From the NCBI RefSeq assembly GCF_002563635.1, contig NZ_PDIZ01000001.1:372001-436000 (forward strand): 64,000 nt of DNA, given 5' to 3'. Source of the stretch: Bacillus sp. es.036. GTDB taxonomy: Bacteria; Bacillota; Bacilli; Bacillales; Guptibacillaceae. The notes under the pieces were generated by a model. It was not told the DNA's origin, ran no database searches, and was given only the letters and a program-made list of their open reading frames with translations. How positions within the stretch are numbered: the stretch's first letter is position 1; the number at the start of each line of letters is the position of its first letter. Both the position numbers and the translations under genes were made by a program. Positions 7,067-15,553 of this stretch are shown piece after piece.

Positions 7067-7645
7067 TTACCTTGATACGTATTTGTTTCCCCTTACCCAA
7101 AAACGCCATGGATAGTCACGCGCTTCACCGGAGTTATCAATGCCAATGCGTTTTCCTTCAGAAATGTGATCAGGCTGATAACCACTCCGAATATAAAGTG
7201 GCGCTCGGGTTAAAGCATGTCCATAATCGCCTGGATCAATTCCAAGTGCTTTTGTGAGCTTGCCAGGTCCATCTGTCCATTCCTTTTGCTTACGGCCTGG
7301 TCTTCGTTGCTCCATTAAATCAAGTCCTTTAAGCGGTTCAACGGCTCGAACGAGAACGGCTTCAGGCACACCGGTTTCAGCACTCACGACATTAAATAAA
7401 CAATGGGTGTGCATGACGTAAGTATACGCATTTCCGGCAGGTCCAAACATCACTTCCGTACGTTTTGTTCGTTTGTTATTGAAACTATGGGCGGCTTGAT
7501 CGGTTGCTCCTAGATATGCTTCTGTTTCAACGATATATCCCGATGCAAGCCCTTCGTCTGTTTCTTTTACTAGCTCACAGCCGAGAAGCGCTTTTGCGAG
7601 TTCGAGGGTGGGTTTTTGATAGAATTCTCTAGGTAAGATTGACAT
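7067..7645 (-). CDS. aag: DNA-3-methyladenine glycosylase (AAG/MPG type)
   Basis: 192 residues, normal for bacterial AAG enzymes, which excise alkylated purines to start base-excision repair. The hallmark order is present: FYQKPTLELAKALLGCEL, the catalytic glutamate in IVETEAYLGATDQAAHSF, NKRTKRTEVMFGPAGNAYTYVMHTHCLFNVV, EAVLVRAVEPL and the GPGKLTKALGI loop. B. subtilis YxlJ is the close family member. A weak ribosome site precedes the ATG. It appears monocistronic, and I found no clear terminator within 60 nt after the stop. Confidence 0.9.
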   Translation of the reverse strand: MSILPREFYQKPTLELAKALLGCELVKETDEGLASGYIVETEAYLGATDQAAHSFNNKRTKRTEVMFGPAGNAYTYVMHTHCLFNVVSAETGVPEAVLVRAVEPLKGLDLMEQRRPGRKQKEWTDGPGKLTKALGIDPGDYGHALTRAPLYIRSGYQPDHISEGKRIGIDNSGEARDYPWRFWVRGNKYVSR

Positions 7646-7904
7646 AATCGTGTCCTTTCTTAGGTTTAGTTGTTGTGTTGTTTAATGGTTTTTTCAATCT
7701 ATGTATTAGTTTTCCACAAGCTTTCATTGACTAAACGAATGTATACTGTGACCGACCATCTTGCCTAACATCACAATGCACAGAGAGGAGATTCATTAAC
7801 TGCTGAAACTTAAGGTAAGCCTATTCGTATAGAGTAGTGTAATAAAAATGGAATGTGGCTAATAATTAGCACTTACAGAACGTGTTCAGAAAGGGATTTT
7901 GTAT

Positions 7905-8630
7905 TTGAATAAACTACTTTTACTATTCATCGTAGGCTTTATAGGGTTAGCCTTCCGATACTTGGTTTTAGGCAAATTTGAGTTAGACCAGCTCTTGTTG
8001 CTATTGAGCTTTCCTGTGGGAGCTATCCTAATTGTATTTATTATGAAGAGGCAACAAAATAAGGACCGTACGTTTCAGCCAGGAGTGGATGAAATACATA
8101 TGGTAACGCGATTAGGTGACAGAGTTTCGGAAGTGCCTAAGCAATTGTATGACCGACAAGAACTTCTTGGGTCTTACAAGCGGTTTTATAATAGCCGCTG
8201 GAAACGAGTTGTTGCGGACATTATGGATTCGCCCGGTCGCTGGTTTCTTAATCTGGCGTTTTCGTCAGAAGATGGAAACGAAATCGTTCTTCAAGCGAAA
8301 AATGATAAGCCTCTAAGAGATACAACTGAATGGCTTATCTTGTTTAATGATAGTGAGGTAGGCAAAATTCAAATGGACTACTCTGTCAAAAATGTGGCAT
8401 CGTTAAAGGAAAGTCTCTATCTTGAATATCGAAATCAAACCTATCATTATACATCATTTGGGATTGGAGCGAAGACAAAGATTAGCACAAATAACCATAC
8501 GATTGCTGAAGGGGAAAGAGCTGAATTAGGAAATTCAATCTATGCGTTCGATATAGATGATACATATAAGGAAGACGCTGAGATTTTATTTATGGGATTT
8601 GTCCTATTTAACTATCATTTTAGCCAATGA
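7905..8630 (+). CDS. Membrane-anchored tubby-C-terminal-like protein
   Basis: 241 residues. The TTG at 7905 is preferred because AAAGGG lies 9 nt upstream; TTG 7899 is too close to it. Two hydrophobic segments at about residues 2-20 and 26-46 are followed by a soluble region rich in beta-strand patterns (GRWFLNLAFSSEDGNEIVLQAKND, WLILFNDSEVGKIQMDYS, YHYTSFGIGAKTKIS, and a final EILFMGFVLFNYH). This pattern fits the bacterial tubby-like (LURP/Tub_2) beta-barrel proteins common in Bacillaceae. The fold assignment is from pattern only and the function is unknown. Confidence 0.6.
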   Translation: MNKLLLLFIVGFIGLAFRYLVLGKFELDQLLLLLSFPVGAILIVFIMKRQQNKDRTFQPGVDEIHMVTRLGDRVSEVPKQLYDRQELLGSYKRFYNSRWKRVVADIMDSPGRWFLNLAFSSEDGNEIVLQAKNDKPLRDTTEWLILFNDSEVGKIQMDYSVKNVASLKESLYLEYRNQTYHYTSFGIGAKTKISTNNHTIAEGERAELGNSIYAFDIDDTYKEDAEILFMGFVLFNYHFSQ

Positions 8631-8765
8631 GAGCGTACCCCTATGCACGGGTAGAGAATAAGGTTAGGTTAACTTCATTTGCCTCTTAGATAGCTAGTAG
8701 TCAAGTTAGCTATCAATCTGGTTATTGTTAATTAGTTATTTTATCTTGAAACTGGAGGTTATCAA

Positions 8766-9038
8766 ATGACAGAAATTGTGGCGTTAGGCTTTGGAGTAAG
8801 TGTCTTTTATCTTATTTTTCGACTAGGTGCTCAGATGAATCGTCTTAGTATGCAAATGAAAAGAACGAATGATCATTTAGATCGAATGGCACAGCACATG
8901 GGTTTACCTGAACACCCCATCAACGAAGAATTGCGAGAGCTAGTGAGAGAAGGAAGAATGGTAGAAGCTGTTAAACGGACGAGAGAGGTATTCGGGCTAT
9001 CGCTAGTGGAAGCAAAGCAATATGTAGATGGGCTTTAG
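8766..9038 (+). CDS. Membrane protein with ribosomal L7/L12 C-terminal-like domain
   Basis: 90 residues with a strong CTGGAGG site before ATG. The N-terminal hydrophobic helix (about residues 2-20) is followed by a basic amphipathic stretch. The last 35 residues (LRELVREGRMVEAVKRTREVFGLSLVEAKQYVDGL) follow the L7/L12 C-terminal pattern, in which a helix-KxxRE-GLxLxEAKxxV segment binds translation factors. Bacillaceae have several such single-helix proteins of unknown role. A perfect terminator follows about 80 nt downstream. Confidence 0.7.
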   Translation: MTEIVALGFGVSVFYLIFRLGAQMNRLSMQMKRTNDHLDRMAQHMGLPEHPINEELRELVREGRMVEAVKRTREVFGLSLVEAKQYVDGL

Positions 9039-9119
9039 CATAACGAAAATTTGTATATAGTTAGGCTAGTGCATTAGGAAAACCAGTATGGGTGTAAAAA
9101 GTTAATTCTTTCATGCTTC

Positions 9120-9149
9120 AAAGAGATCATTCATAGAATGATCTCTTTT
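9120..9149. terminator. Terminator between converging genes
   Basis: AAAGAGATCATTC and GAATGATCTCTTT form a perfect stem around a 3-nt loop and end in TTTTG on the plus strand. Confidence 0.8.
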
Positions 9150-9262
9150 GTATGAAGGAAGTGAGGGGATAGATAGAAGCTAGTTGAATCGAGATTAGGA
9201 CATTTAAATCAAGATAAGATGGAAATCGAAATGAGCTACAGCAAGTCGAAAATTCGTACTAA

Positions 9263-10798
9263 CTAATTACGTATGACGACATATGGCCTCATCATTTCAT
9301 AATCTTCGTGTTCTAATAGATGACAGTGCCATACAAACAAGCCTGCATAAGGTGCAAACTTCATAATGATGCGCGTGATTTCATTTGGATTTGCCTGGAC
9401 GGTATCTTTCCAACCGCATTCATTCTCTTTCGGTTTCTTACGTGGTCCCGTTGGCACAATGATCCCTTTTTGATCATATAAGTTCTTGTCAAAAGGCTGG
9501 CGATCAAGAATTTGAAAACGAATAAGATGTAGATGAATAGGGTGAGTATTATTCGTGATATTAACAAGACTCCAAATTTCCACGTCACCTAATCTAGGCT
9601 TTTCGGTGATTGGATCAGACCAGAGCTGATTGTTTAATAGATGAAGGGATCGATTGTACGAATCGTTTCTCATGTTAAGTAGAAGGTTTCGTTGATTGTT
9701 TGCCTGGTGCTCGTTCATTGTCTCAAACTTTCCCAAGGAGCCTGGTATGACACTTTTCTCTTCATGAGAGAGTTCTTCTTTTACGCGAAATTGCATAATA
9801 ACCCCGGTGGTTTTAGAATTCGGCAACTTTCCATTTGGATAGGATGAGGGAGCATCATTGGTTAAGGTGATCACCTCTCCACTAGAACGACTGAAGTCCA
9901 CCACGACGTCCACACGTTCTGCAGGAGCGACCAAAACGCGGGTGACAGGCACCGGACGTGGTAATAACCCTTGATCTGTACCAATTTGAGTGAAAGGAAC
10001 GCCGTTTGAAAGAGCGAGACGGTAGAATCGAGCATTTGCGCCATTCAGAATGCGAAACCGATACTTGCGGGGTTCCACTTCTAAATAGGGCCATACCTTT
10101 CCATTTACAAGGTTCACCTTTCCAAAAAACTCTCCAATAACAGAGGGCGAGACACCTGGTACAGGGGGGTTAGGCTCTGAGGGATAATACAAAGAACCAT
10201 CTTGATGAAACGAGCGATCTTGAATAATGAGCGGAAGATCAAACGGACCGTTCGGTAAACCGATTGATCGTTCTTCCTCATCATGAATGATATACATTCC
10301 GGCAAGTCCGGCATAGATATTCAAGCGGGTGATCCCCATTGCATGATCGTGATACCAGAGGTTCGTTGCAGCTTGACGATTCGGATATTCATAAACAGGG
10401 TTGGTGAAAAAGGGACCGCGTTGCTGAAACCCCTTTGTAAACCAAGCTTCTGGATAGCCATCGCTCGTATCAGGTGTAGAGCCTCCATGAAGATGTACGA
10501 CTGTACGAACGTCCGGGACATCTACACTAGCCCCATGAACGGTGTGATCAATCGGAAGGAAATGCCTGGTGGGAAGGTCGTTTTTCCAGAGAACACGAAT
10601 AGGCTGATCTCGAAAGACGTGAAATGTTGGACCGGGAAATATCCCGTTATATCCCCAAATCCGAGTTGGTGGCAAATCTCGATGAAGCTTTTGCATGGTT
10701 TCTCTCATTGTCACTTCGTAGAAGGGGATGCCATTGGTGGTTTTAAGTGGTTGAATGGTCGGGATGATGGGGAGTCGATCCACAAACTTTTCGAGCAT
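9263..10798 (-). CDS. cotA: CotA-type spore coat multicopper oxidase (laccase)
   Basis: 511 residues from the ATG at 10798, which has AAAGGAG about 8 nt upstream; the frame also holds an ATG at 10816 that overlaps this site. All four copper motifs are visible in order: HLHGG (about residue 101), WYHDHA, HPIHLHL and HCHLLEHEDYEM, the last carrying the type-1 His, Cys and axial Met ligands. The N-terminus LEKFVDRLPIIPT and the block LHRDLPPTRIWGYNGIFPGPT closely follow B. subtilis CotA (513 aa), an outer-coat laccase that makes the brown spore pigment and protects against UV and peroxide. There is no signal peptide, as expected for a coat protein made in the mother cell. Confidence 0.93.
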   Translation of the reverse strand: MLEKFVDRLPIIPTIQPLKTTNGIPFYEVTMRETMQKLHRDLPPTRIWGYNGIFPGPTFHVFRDQPIRVLWKNDLPTRHFLPIDHTVHGASVDVPDVRTVVHLHGGSTPDTSDGYPEAWFTKGFQQRGPFFTNPVYEYPNRQAATNLWYHDHAMGITRLNIYAGLAGMYIIHDEEERSIGLPNGPFDLPLIIQDRSFHQDGSLYYPSEPNPPVPGVSPSVIGEFFGKVNLVNGKVWPYLEVEPRKYRFRILNGANARFYRLALSNGVPFTQIGTDQGLLPRPVPVTRVLVAPAERVDVVVDFSRSSGEVITLTNDAPSSYPNGKLPNSKTTGVIMQFRVKEELSHEEKSVIPGSLGKFETMNEHQANNQRNLLLNMRNDSYNRSLHLLNNQLWSDPITEKPRLGDVEIWSLVNITNNTHPIHLHLIRFQILDRQPFDKNLYDQKGIIVPTGPRKKPKENECGWKDTVQANPNEITRIIMKFAPYAGLFVWHCHLLEHEDYEMMRPYVVIRN

Positions 10799-10830
10799 GT
10801 GTGGCACTCCTTTCATTACGGTGCTTTTGT

Positions 10831-10839
10831 TATCTTATG
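10831..10839 (-). promoter_or_regulatory. Sigma-K-like -10 upstream of cotA
   Basis: On the minus strand the sequence reads CATAAGATA, an exact match to the CATANNNTA -10 of sigma-K promoters, 33 nt before the cotA ATG. I could not place a convincing AC -35 at the usual spacing, so this rests on the -10 and on the known sigma-K control of cotA in B. subtilis. Confidence 0.45.
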
Positions 10840-10893
10840 TTTGGGTGAGAGGATCTATTTTTTAATTTGTTTCGCGTGTGAGGGTGAGAACAG

Positions 10894-10933
10894 AAAAAAA
10901 CCCCCTCCTTTTCAAATGGAACAGGGAGGGGGC
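10894..10933 (-). terminator. Terminator of the YjcG-like gene
   Basis: Read on the minus strand, GCCCCCTCCC pairs with GGAGGGGG and is followed by seven T residues. It ends the minus-strand phosphoesterase transcript before the cotA promoter. Confidence 0.75.
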
Positions 10934-10956
10934 GGCTAGGTCTATGTAGCGCACAT

Positions 10957-11487
10957 TCAGCCAAGAGGGATTTGAAGTAGTGGTTCGTAACGTTTGCTGT
11001 CAGGGCTTAACTCGTAAACTTGCACAGATTTTACTAGAAAAGTAGGATACGGTGTTAGCTCTTTTTCGGCAGCATGCGCCATATCGCTTAGCGCCTCTTT
11101 CGTTAAACCGTGCTGTTCTTTTCCAAGCGTTAGGTGAGCAACAAAGTTATCGAGCTCAAAATATTGGTTGATGAGTTTTGGGGGAGGAGAAATTGCTCTT
11201 ACAATCGCTTCGTGTAAGGGATACAGTTCATCAGATAGAACGCTTAAGTAAAGGATGTTATCCCCAAAATAGTTCGGCTTGGCTAGCGTGATCGGGAACG
11301 GCTGCGTTCTTTTACAAACGGTTTTTACTTTTACGATCCATTCTTTATCTGGTGTTAATCCGCCTTGTGCTTTGAGAGTAATATGCGGTTCGACGATAAG
11401 GAACTCTAACCATTTATGTTGGAAGTACTTGAACTTTTTTTGATAGTCCGGTGGTGGGGTGATACCGATGAAGTACTGTGAGGGCAT
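10957..11487 (-). CDS. yjcG: YjcG-like 2H phosphoesterase (2'-5' RNA ligase family)
   Basis: 176 residues, close to B. subtilis YjcG (171). The two HxT/Sx catalytic motifs of the 2H superfamily are PHITLKA (about residue 35) and AHLTLGK (about residue 120), spaced as in LigT/CPDase-like enzymes that act on 2',3'-cyclic or 2'-5' phosphodiester bonds. The N-terminus (QYFIGITPPPDY) and the C-terminus (VQVYELSPDSKRYEPLLQIPLG) also follow YjcG. The physiological substrate is not known. It is monocistronic with its own terminator. Confidence 0.8.
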   Translation of the reverse strand: MPSQYFIGITPPPDYQKKFKYFQHKWLEFLIVEPHITLKAQGGLTPDKEWIVKVKTVCKRTQPFPITLAKPNYFGDNILYLSVLSDELYPLHEAIVRAISPPPKLINQYFELDNFVAHLTLGKEQHGLTKEALSDMAHAAEKELTPYPTFLVKSVQVYELSPDSKRYEPLLQIPLG

Positions 11488-11670
11488 AGAGATTCAGTCC
11501 TTTTGATAGATTTTAATCGTGAGTACCGTTTGATTACGTGTATGTGCTTCTTATGCTGTTATCGCTGTTTAATTATAGTTATTATAACAAAATTTGGATT
11601 GAGAGAGTGTTTGACTGGTTGTAGTGCTCGAACATAGGGTATTATTGCTATATCTTGCCACTTTGCAAAT

Positions 11671-11710
11671 ATCGACAGCATTCGCCCTAAATCGGGTGGT
11701 GACAGGCACT
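11671..11710 (+). repeat. 40-bp dispersed repeat, copy 1
   Basis: ATCGACA, two bases, ATTCGCC, six bases, then CGGGTGGTGACAGGCAC. It ends 17 nt before the start codon of the hydrolase gene at 11728. Close copies are at 13917 and 42107. Confidence 0.75.
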
Positions 11711-11727
11711 TACAAGGGGGTTCTATC

Positions 11728-13392
11728 ATGTCTTCAGAACTTGAATCAAATATGGAACGCGAAAAGAAGTCGCCATTATTTAAGAAATTCATCTTACAAT
11801 CTTTCTACTGGGAAGCCATTCAACTTCTTGCAGGGATAAATCTGCTCTTTAGTTTATTTTATCTCTCATTTCGAAATACAAGTCCGATCTGGAATGTGTT
11901 TGGGGTTTTGTTTCTTGTCATGATTGTGATGAGCATCTTAGGCGTGCTCAGGCAACACAAATTAAGCATTGCGAGTGCACTGTATTTGATGTTTATTCCT
12001 TTTTCAATCATTTTGATCGGCTTGATGAATTTTCAGCTATCAAATCAGTATCCAGGTGAAACAAGCATTCTACCGATTCTTATCCCTAGTTTGTTCCTAC
12101 TGGTTCATGTAGTTACCTTGATTTTTGCTTGGAGAATGGACAAGCAACGAAAAGAGGGAGTGAACAGTATCCCCCGCTGGTTTTCTGAGCTATTGGTATG
12201 GGGGAATATCGTTGTATTAATCGTTGGACTCTTCACAAGCTCACTGATTCTCTTTCGTTACGAAAACGGCGGCTATGGGCCTTACGTGAACCAGCTCGCC
12301 TTGTTTTACGCTTTCGTTTTCTTAGCAAGTACCGTACTCGTTTTACAGGGAAGCAAGTCGTGGATAAGACCACGTCCAACGTTGCGGAGGATCTTGATGA
12401 TCGGTGGGTTTGCCATTACTTTCGTTCATTTCTTACCGCTTCTCTCTGTCCCGATTATGATCAGTCAGGCAGAAGAACAGGTAGAAGAGGCGTTTAGTCA
12501 ATGGGATTCAACGTCATTCCATTCGTCTGAATTTCAACAAACGCCATTTTCGCTTCCTGCTTATTTTCTTGGCATTCCACCTGCAGATGTGGAAGGGGAA
12601 AAGGATGTGCTGTTTTATGAAGGGACTGAAGGTGTGGACGATGGCGTTGAGCTTCGCTTTGATTCCTTTCTTCCAAAAGAAAAGGATGGTAAGCTCCCTG
12701 TCTTAATTCGTATTCATGGCGGATCATGGGCAAATGGAGATAAAGGTGATGCGAACGTCATGCAGCAAAATACGTATTTTGCTGAACAAGGGTATGCGGT
12801 ATTTGATATTCAGTATGGGCTCACAACCCTAAGTTCCTATGGATTAAGCAGCAATGTTCCTGACCATGTGAGGGGACCATTTTCAATTGATGATCAAGTT
12901 CGTCATATTGGTCTTTTTACGCAGTATTTAGCGGAGCATGCAGAAGAACATGAGCTGGATCTTTCCACAACGTTTATTTCAGGTGGATCAGCCGGCGGTC
13001 ATTTGGCGACGGCTAGTGCTCTTGCGATGACAGAGGGGAAGTACGGTGAATGGTTCTCGGAGGAAATCAACGTGAAAGCTCTGATTCCCTACTATCCAGC
13101 GAACAAAGGGCCAGCGCTCGGCGGTATTCCTGGTACGGAGGAACTTCTCTGGCCAGAACAGCTCGTTAGCGAAGAGAGTCCACCAGCGCTACTTTTTCAC
13201 GGTACGCATGATACGTACGTTGGCTATGAAACGGCGGCATCGTTTAAAGAAACGTATGCAGAGAACGATAATAAAAAAGCCGCTGTGATTTATATGCCGT
13301 TTGGAAACCATGGCAGTGATTTTTACTTTGCAGGGTATTACAGCCAGACATTTACGTATTATATGGAGAGGTTTATGGCGTTGTATCGGTGA
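11728..13392 (+). CDS. Membrane-anchored alpha/beta hydrolase (HSL/esterase-like)
   Basis: 554 residues with AAGGGGG 8-9 nt before ATG. The first 270 residues hold about six hydrophobic segments, with charged loops between them. The C-terminal 280 residues form a soluble esterase domain: oxyanion motif RIHGGSWANGD, nucleophile elbow SGGSAGGHLA, and a late FHGTHDTYVGYE segment with the likely acid residue and GNHGSDF with the likely catalytic histidine. This matches the BD-FAE/HSL group of carboxylesterases. The fusion to a polytopic membrane domain suggests action on lipid or cell-surface substrates. Substrate unknown. Confidence 0.8.
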   Translation: MSSELESNMEREKKSPLFKKFILQSFYWEAIQLLAGINLLFSLFYLSFRNTSPIWNVFGVLFLVMIVMSILGVLRQHKLSIASALYLMFIPFSIILIGLMNFQLSNQYPGETSILPILIPSLFLLVHVVTLIFAWRMDKQRKEGVNSIPRWFSELLVWGNIVVLIVGLFTSSLILFRYENGGYGPYVNQLALFYAFVFLASTVLVLQGSKSWIRPRPTLRRILMIGGFAITFVHFLPLLSVPIMISQAEEQVEEAFSQWDSTSFHSSEFQQTPFSLPAYFLGIPPADVEGEKDVLFYEGTEGVDDGVELRFDSFLPKEKDGKLPVLIRIHGGSWANGDKGDANVMQQNTYFAEQGYAVFDIQYGLTTLSSYGLSSNVPDHVRGPFSIDDQVRHIGLFTQYLAEHAEEHELDLSTTFISGGSAGGHLATASALAMTEGKYGEWFSEEINVKALIPYYPANKGPALGGIPGTEELLWPEQLVSEESPPALLFHGTHDTYVGYETAASFKETYAENDNKKAAVIYMPFGNHGSDFYFAGYYSQTFTYYMERFMALYR

Positions 13393-13426
13393 GTGCTTCG
13401 TGATTTTGGAAATATAATAAAAAAAG

Positions 13427-13470
13427 AACCAGGTATCCCTAAAGAGTGAGGGAAGTGCCTGGTTTTCTTT
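13427..13470. terminator. Bidirectional terminator
   Basis: AACCAGGTATCCCT pairs with AGGGAAGTGCCTGGTT. T-rich tails are present on the plus strand (TTTTCTTT) and, read in the other direction, TTCTTTTTTTATT for the minus-strand membrane gene. Confidence 0.85.
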
Positions 13471-13498
13471 GTAAGTGGATTTACATCGGTTTCTAAGA

Positions 13499-13801
13499 TT
13501 AAACGAGACTAATGCCTATCCAGATAAAGTAAGCGATTACAGAAATGTTGAATAGCGTAAAGAGTAATCCGATCGTCGCCCATCCTTTTTTCTCATCGCT
13601 CGTTCGGTAGACAACAAATGCGAATAAAATAGACAGTACACAGCCCGCTAGAATAACAAACATAATGGATATAGCAGCCGATTCACCGGAGCGAGAAGAT
13701 ACCGGATCAATCAGAAACATAGCGAGTGTTGTTAGAACACTGATGATATTGAATAAAACCGTTCTCCACGTTGTTCTCTTTGAGCGGTAGGTGTAAAACA
13801 T
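13499..13801 (-). CDS. Three-helix membrane protein, unknown
   Basis: 100 residues with a strong AAAGGAG site before ATG on the minus strand. A basic start (YRSKRTTWR) is followed by hydrophobic segments at about residues 14-32, 43-66 and 76-98, separated by short polar loops (DPVSSRSGES and RTSDEKKG). This resembles small DUF membrane proteins frequent in Bacillaceae, but I cannot name the family. It converges on the alpha/beta hydrolase gene and shares its terminator. Confidence 0.7.
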   Translation of the reverse strand: MFYTYRSKRTTWRTVLFNIISVLTTLAMFLIDPVSSRSGESAAISIMFVILAGCVLSILFAFVVYRTSDEKKGWATIGLLFTLFNISVIAYFIWIGISLV

Positions 13802-13916
13802 GTTGTTCTCCTTTCTAGCCTGTAGAGTAGCCTGTCTATCATTATAGTGGAGTTAAAAGGCGAGCACAAACAGACGAGTGAAAGTAGTTCGAGGAAGGAG
13901 AAAAAAGAATTAACGT

Positions 13917-13957
13917 ATTCGACAAATTCCGACTGAAACCGGGTGGTGACAGGCACT
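13917..13957 (+). repeat. 40-bp dispersed repeat, copy 2
   Basis: ATTCGACA, one base, ATTCC, then seven bases and CGGGTGGTGACAGGCAC. It ends 22 nt before the ATG of the gene at 13980, the same placement as copy 1 relative to its gene. Confidence 0.75.
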
Positions 13958-13979
13958 ACAATTATAGAGGGGTGAAAAA

Positions 13980-15158
13980 ATGAACAACTTCATAGGTGTT
14001 TTCTTCTATCTCCTCATCTTAGCGATCACTCTCTTGATCTACCGGCAGTCAGATGAATTCGAGCCTTATTTAGTATGGAAACTCATCGGCTACACGATTC
14101 TCGGAGGCTTTTCATTTCAGTTTAATGAATGGAAGTTGCCTCTTGGATTCCTCATTTACTTACTGTTTTTCACGAATATGAAAGTTAATGCAAAGGCCAA
14201 GAAGCGCGCGGTTTATTTAGGTTTAGTGATCTTCCTTGTGTCAACAATCGTCCCATGGATACAAAACGACATATATGAGCAACCAAAAGAAGTTGCGGTA
14301 CTGAACACTAACTTCTATGAAGGAAGTCTTGCGAAAGAATGGGAGAACATACATAGCAAACTAGGGAATAGAGGATATCCGGTCAAGGTCCTTGATTTCG
14401 ATATGGCGATCAGTGATGAAGGAGAGATCGAAGACTTAGATATGTACATAGAAGAGAATGCAACGCGGGGAAAAGTTCACTATCATATTACCTTGTCCAA
14501 TGAGGACAAGGAATTTATTGTAGAACGTAGAAAGGTTGGAACAGAGGGGTTCCATTTTGCTTCAGAAACCCTGACAGAAGGGGAGTTTTTCTTCAATCAG
14601 ATTGATTTGCTTCAGAAACCTATGCTAAATGAAGAAGGCGTGGATACTTACTATTTATCTTCGAGTGGGCAGAGAACGAATTATCCACAAACAGATGATG
14701 ATTCTTATCGCATTGATACGGCCGGTAAGAAAAAAGTTAAGAATAGTGACTTACCGACTGATGCCATCGTCGTTGATATTTGCGATGGTGACTGTGATTA
14801 TCGAGCGTATTTCCTTTTTGATGTGTTAGAAGGAATGCCTCCAATAACGGAAGACAATGTTCTTGATATCGCGCAACAACAATCATCTGAAATCAGGAGC
14901 TGGCTAATCAATCACACCGGGGATGAACTTGGACTAGAAAAAGATGGGGAATACTTCTTAACGAAAGATGGGAAAAAGGAGAAAGTAAGCAAAGAGACCT
15001 ATTTTAAGGTATTAACAGAAACACCTGAAATAACAATCAACCATAACGAACCTATGCTAGAAGTAACGGTGAAAAATCCATATGGGGACGAGCCTCATCA
15101 AATGGATTTTACCTATAACAAAGAGTGGAGAGAAGTGAACTGGGTTCGTTTTCAATAA
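13980..15158 (+). CDS. Membrane protein with large extracytoplasmic domain, unknown
   Basis: 392 residues, ribosome site GAGGGGTG 6 nt before ATG. Four hydrophobic segments lie in the first 105 residues, ending in YLGLVIFLVSTIVPW, followed by about 285 hydrophilic residues presumably outside the membrane. That domain has an acidic stretch (DEGEIEDLDMYIEE), a CDGDCDY cysteine pair that could form a disulfide or bind metal, and a conserved-looking C-terminal strand pair (MLEVTVKNPYGDEPHQMDFTYNKEWREVNWVRF). I recognise no family. A small membrane gene follows 26 nt after its stop and is probably co-transcribed. Confidence 0.65.
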   Translation: MNNFIGVFFYLLILAITLLIYRQSDEFEPYLVWKLIGYTILGGFSFQFNEWKLPLGFLIYLLFFTNMKVNAKAKKRAVYLGLVIFLVSTIVPWIQNDIYEQPKEVAVLNTNFYEGSLAKEWENIHSKLGNRGYPVKVLDFDMAISDEGEIEDLDMYIEENATRGKVHYHITLSNEDKEFIVERRKVGTEGFHFASETLTEGEFFFNQIDLLQKPMLNEEGVDTYYLSSSGQRTNYPQTDDDSYRIDTAGKKKVKNSDLPTDAIVVDICDGDCDYRAYFLFDVLEGMPPITEDNVLDIAQQQSSEIRSWLINHTGDELGLEKDGEYFLTKDGKKEKVSKETYFKVLTETPEITINHNEPMLEVTVKNPYGDEPHQMDFTYNKEWREVNWVRFQ

Positions 15159-15184
15159 GCTAAAAGAATGACAAGCGAGGTGTC

Positions 15185-15391
15185 ATGATGCGGTATACAG
15201 TTGTTCGAAACTTGTATTTATTTCTAGGATGTTTTTATTTAATAAGCGTGCTGCTTATTGCAGGGTATGCTTTTGTCTATGATTTAGGATTACCTACTCT
15301 CTATTTTACCTGGATCATCGTAGGGGGTATCTTGCTGTTCATTTTTAGAAGAAATATGAAACGAGTGATGAGAGAAAAACCAATAAAATAA
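15185..15391 (+). CDS. Small two-helix membrane protein
   Basis: 68 residues. The GAGGTG ribosome site stands close to the first ATG, so the second ATG at 15188 may be the true start. Two hydrophobic segments (about residues 10-30 and 38-55) are followed by a strongly basic tail (RRNMKRVMREKPIK), giving a predicted inside C-terminus. It probably shares a transcript with the larger membrane protein upstream and is followed by a strong terminator. Function unknown. Confidence 0.6.
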   Translation: MMRYTVVRNLYLFLGCFYLISVLLIAGYAFVYDLGLPTLYFTWIIVGGILLFIFRRNMKRVMREKPIK

Positions 15392-15420
15392 GGGCAGCGC
15401 ACTCTTGCAGTGACATCATG

Positions 15421-15468
15421 AAAAAACCGTTAACACTTCCTAGTTTAAATGTGTTGGCGGTTTTTTTA
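15421..15468 (+). terminator. Terminator after the 13980-15391 unit
   Basis: AAAACCGTTAACAC pairs with GTGTTGGCGGTTTT around a 14-nt loop and ends in TTTTTTT. Confidence 0.8.
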
Positions 15469-15553
15469 TGATAAAAGGACATCTATTTACCCGCTCATCC
15501 TAGGATATAGTACAATAAAACTGCACGATACAATAATTGGAAGTGGTGATGGA

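Noticed and set aside
10283-10939. 218-codon plus-strand frame opposite cotA
   Set aside because: It is antisense to well-conserved copper-binding blocks of cotA, has no ribosome site, and the translation shows no domain pattern.
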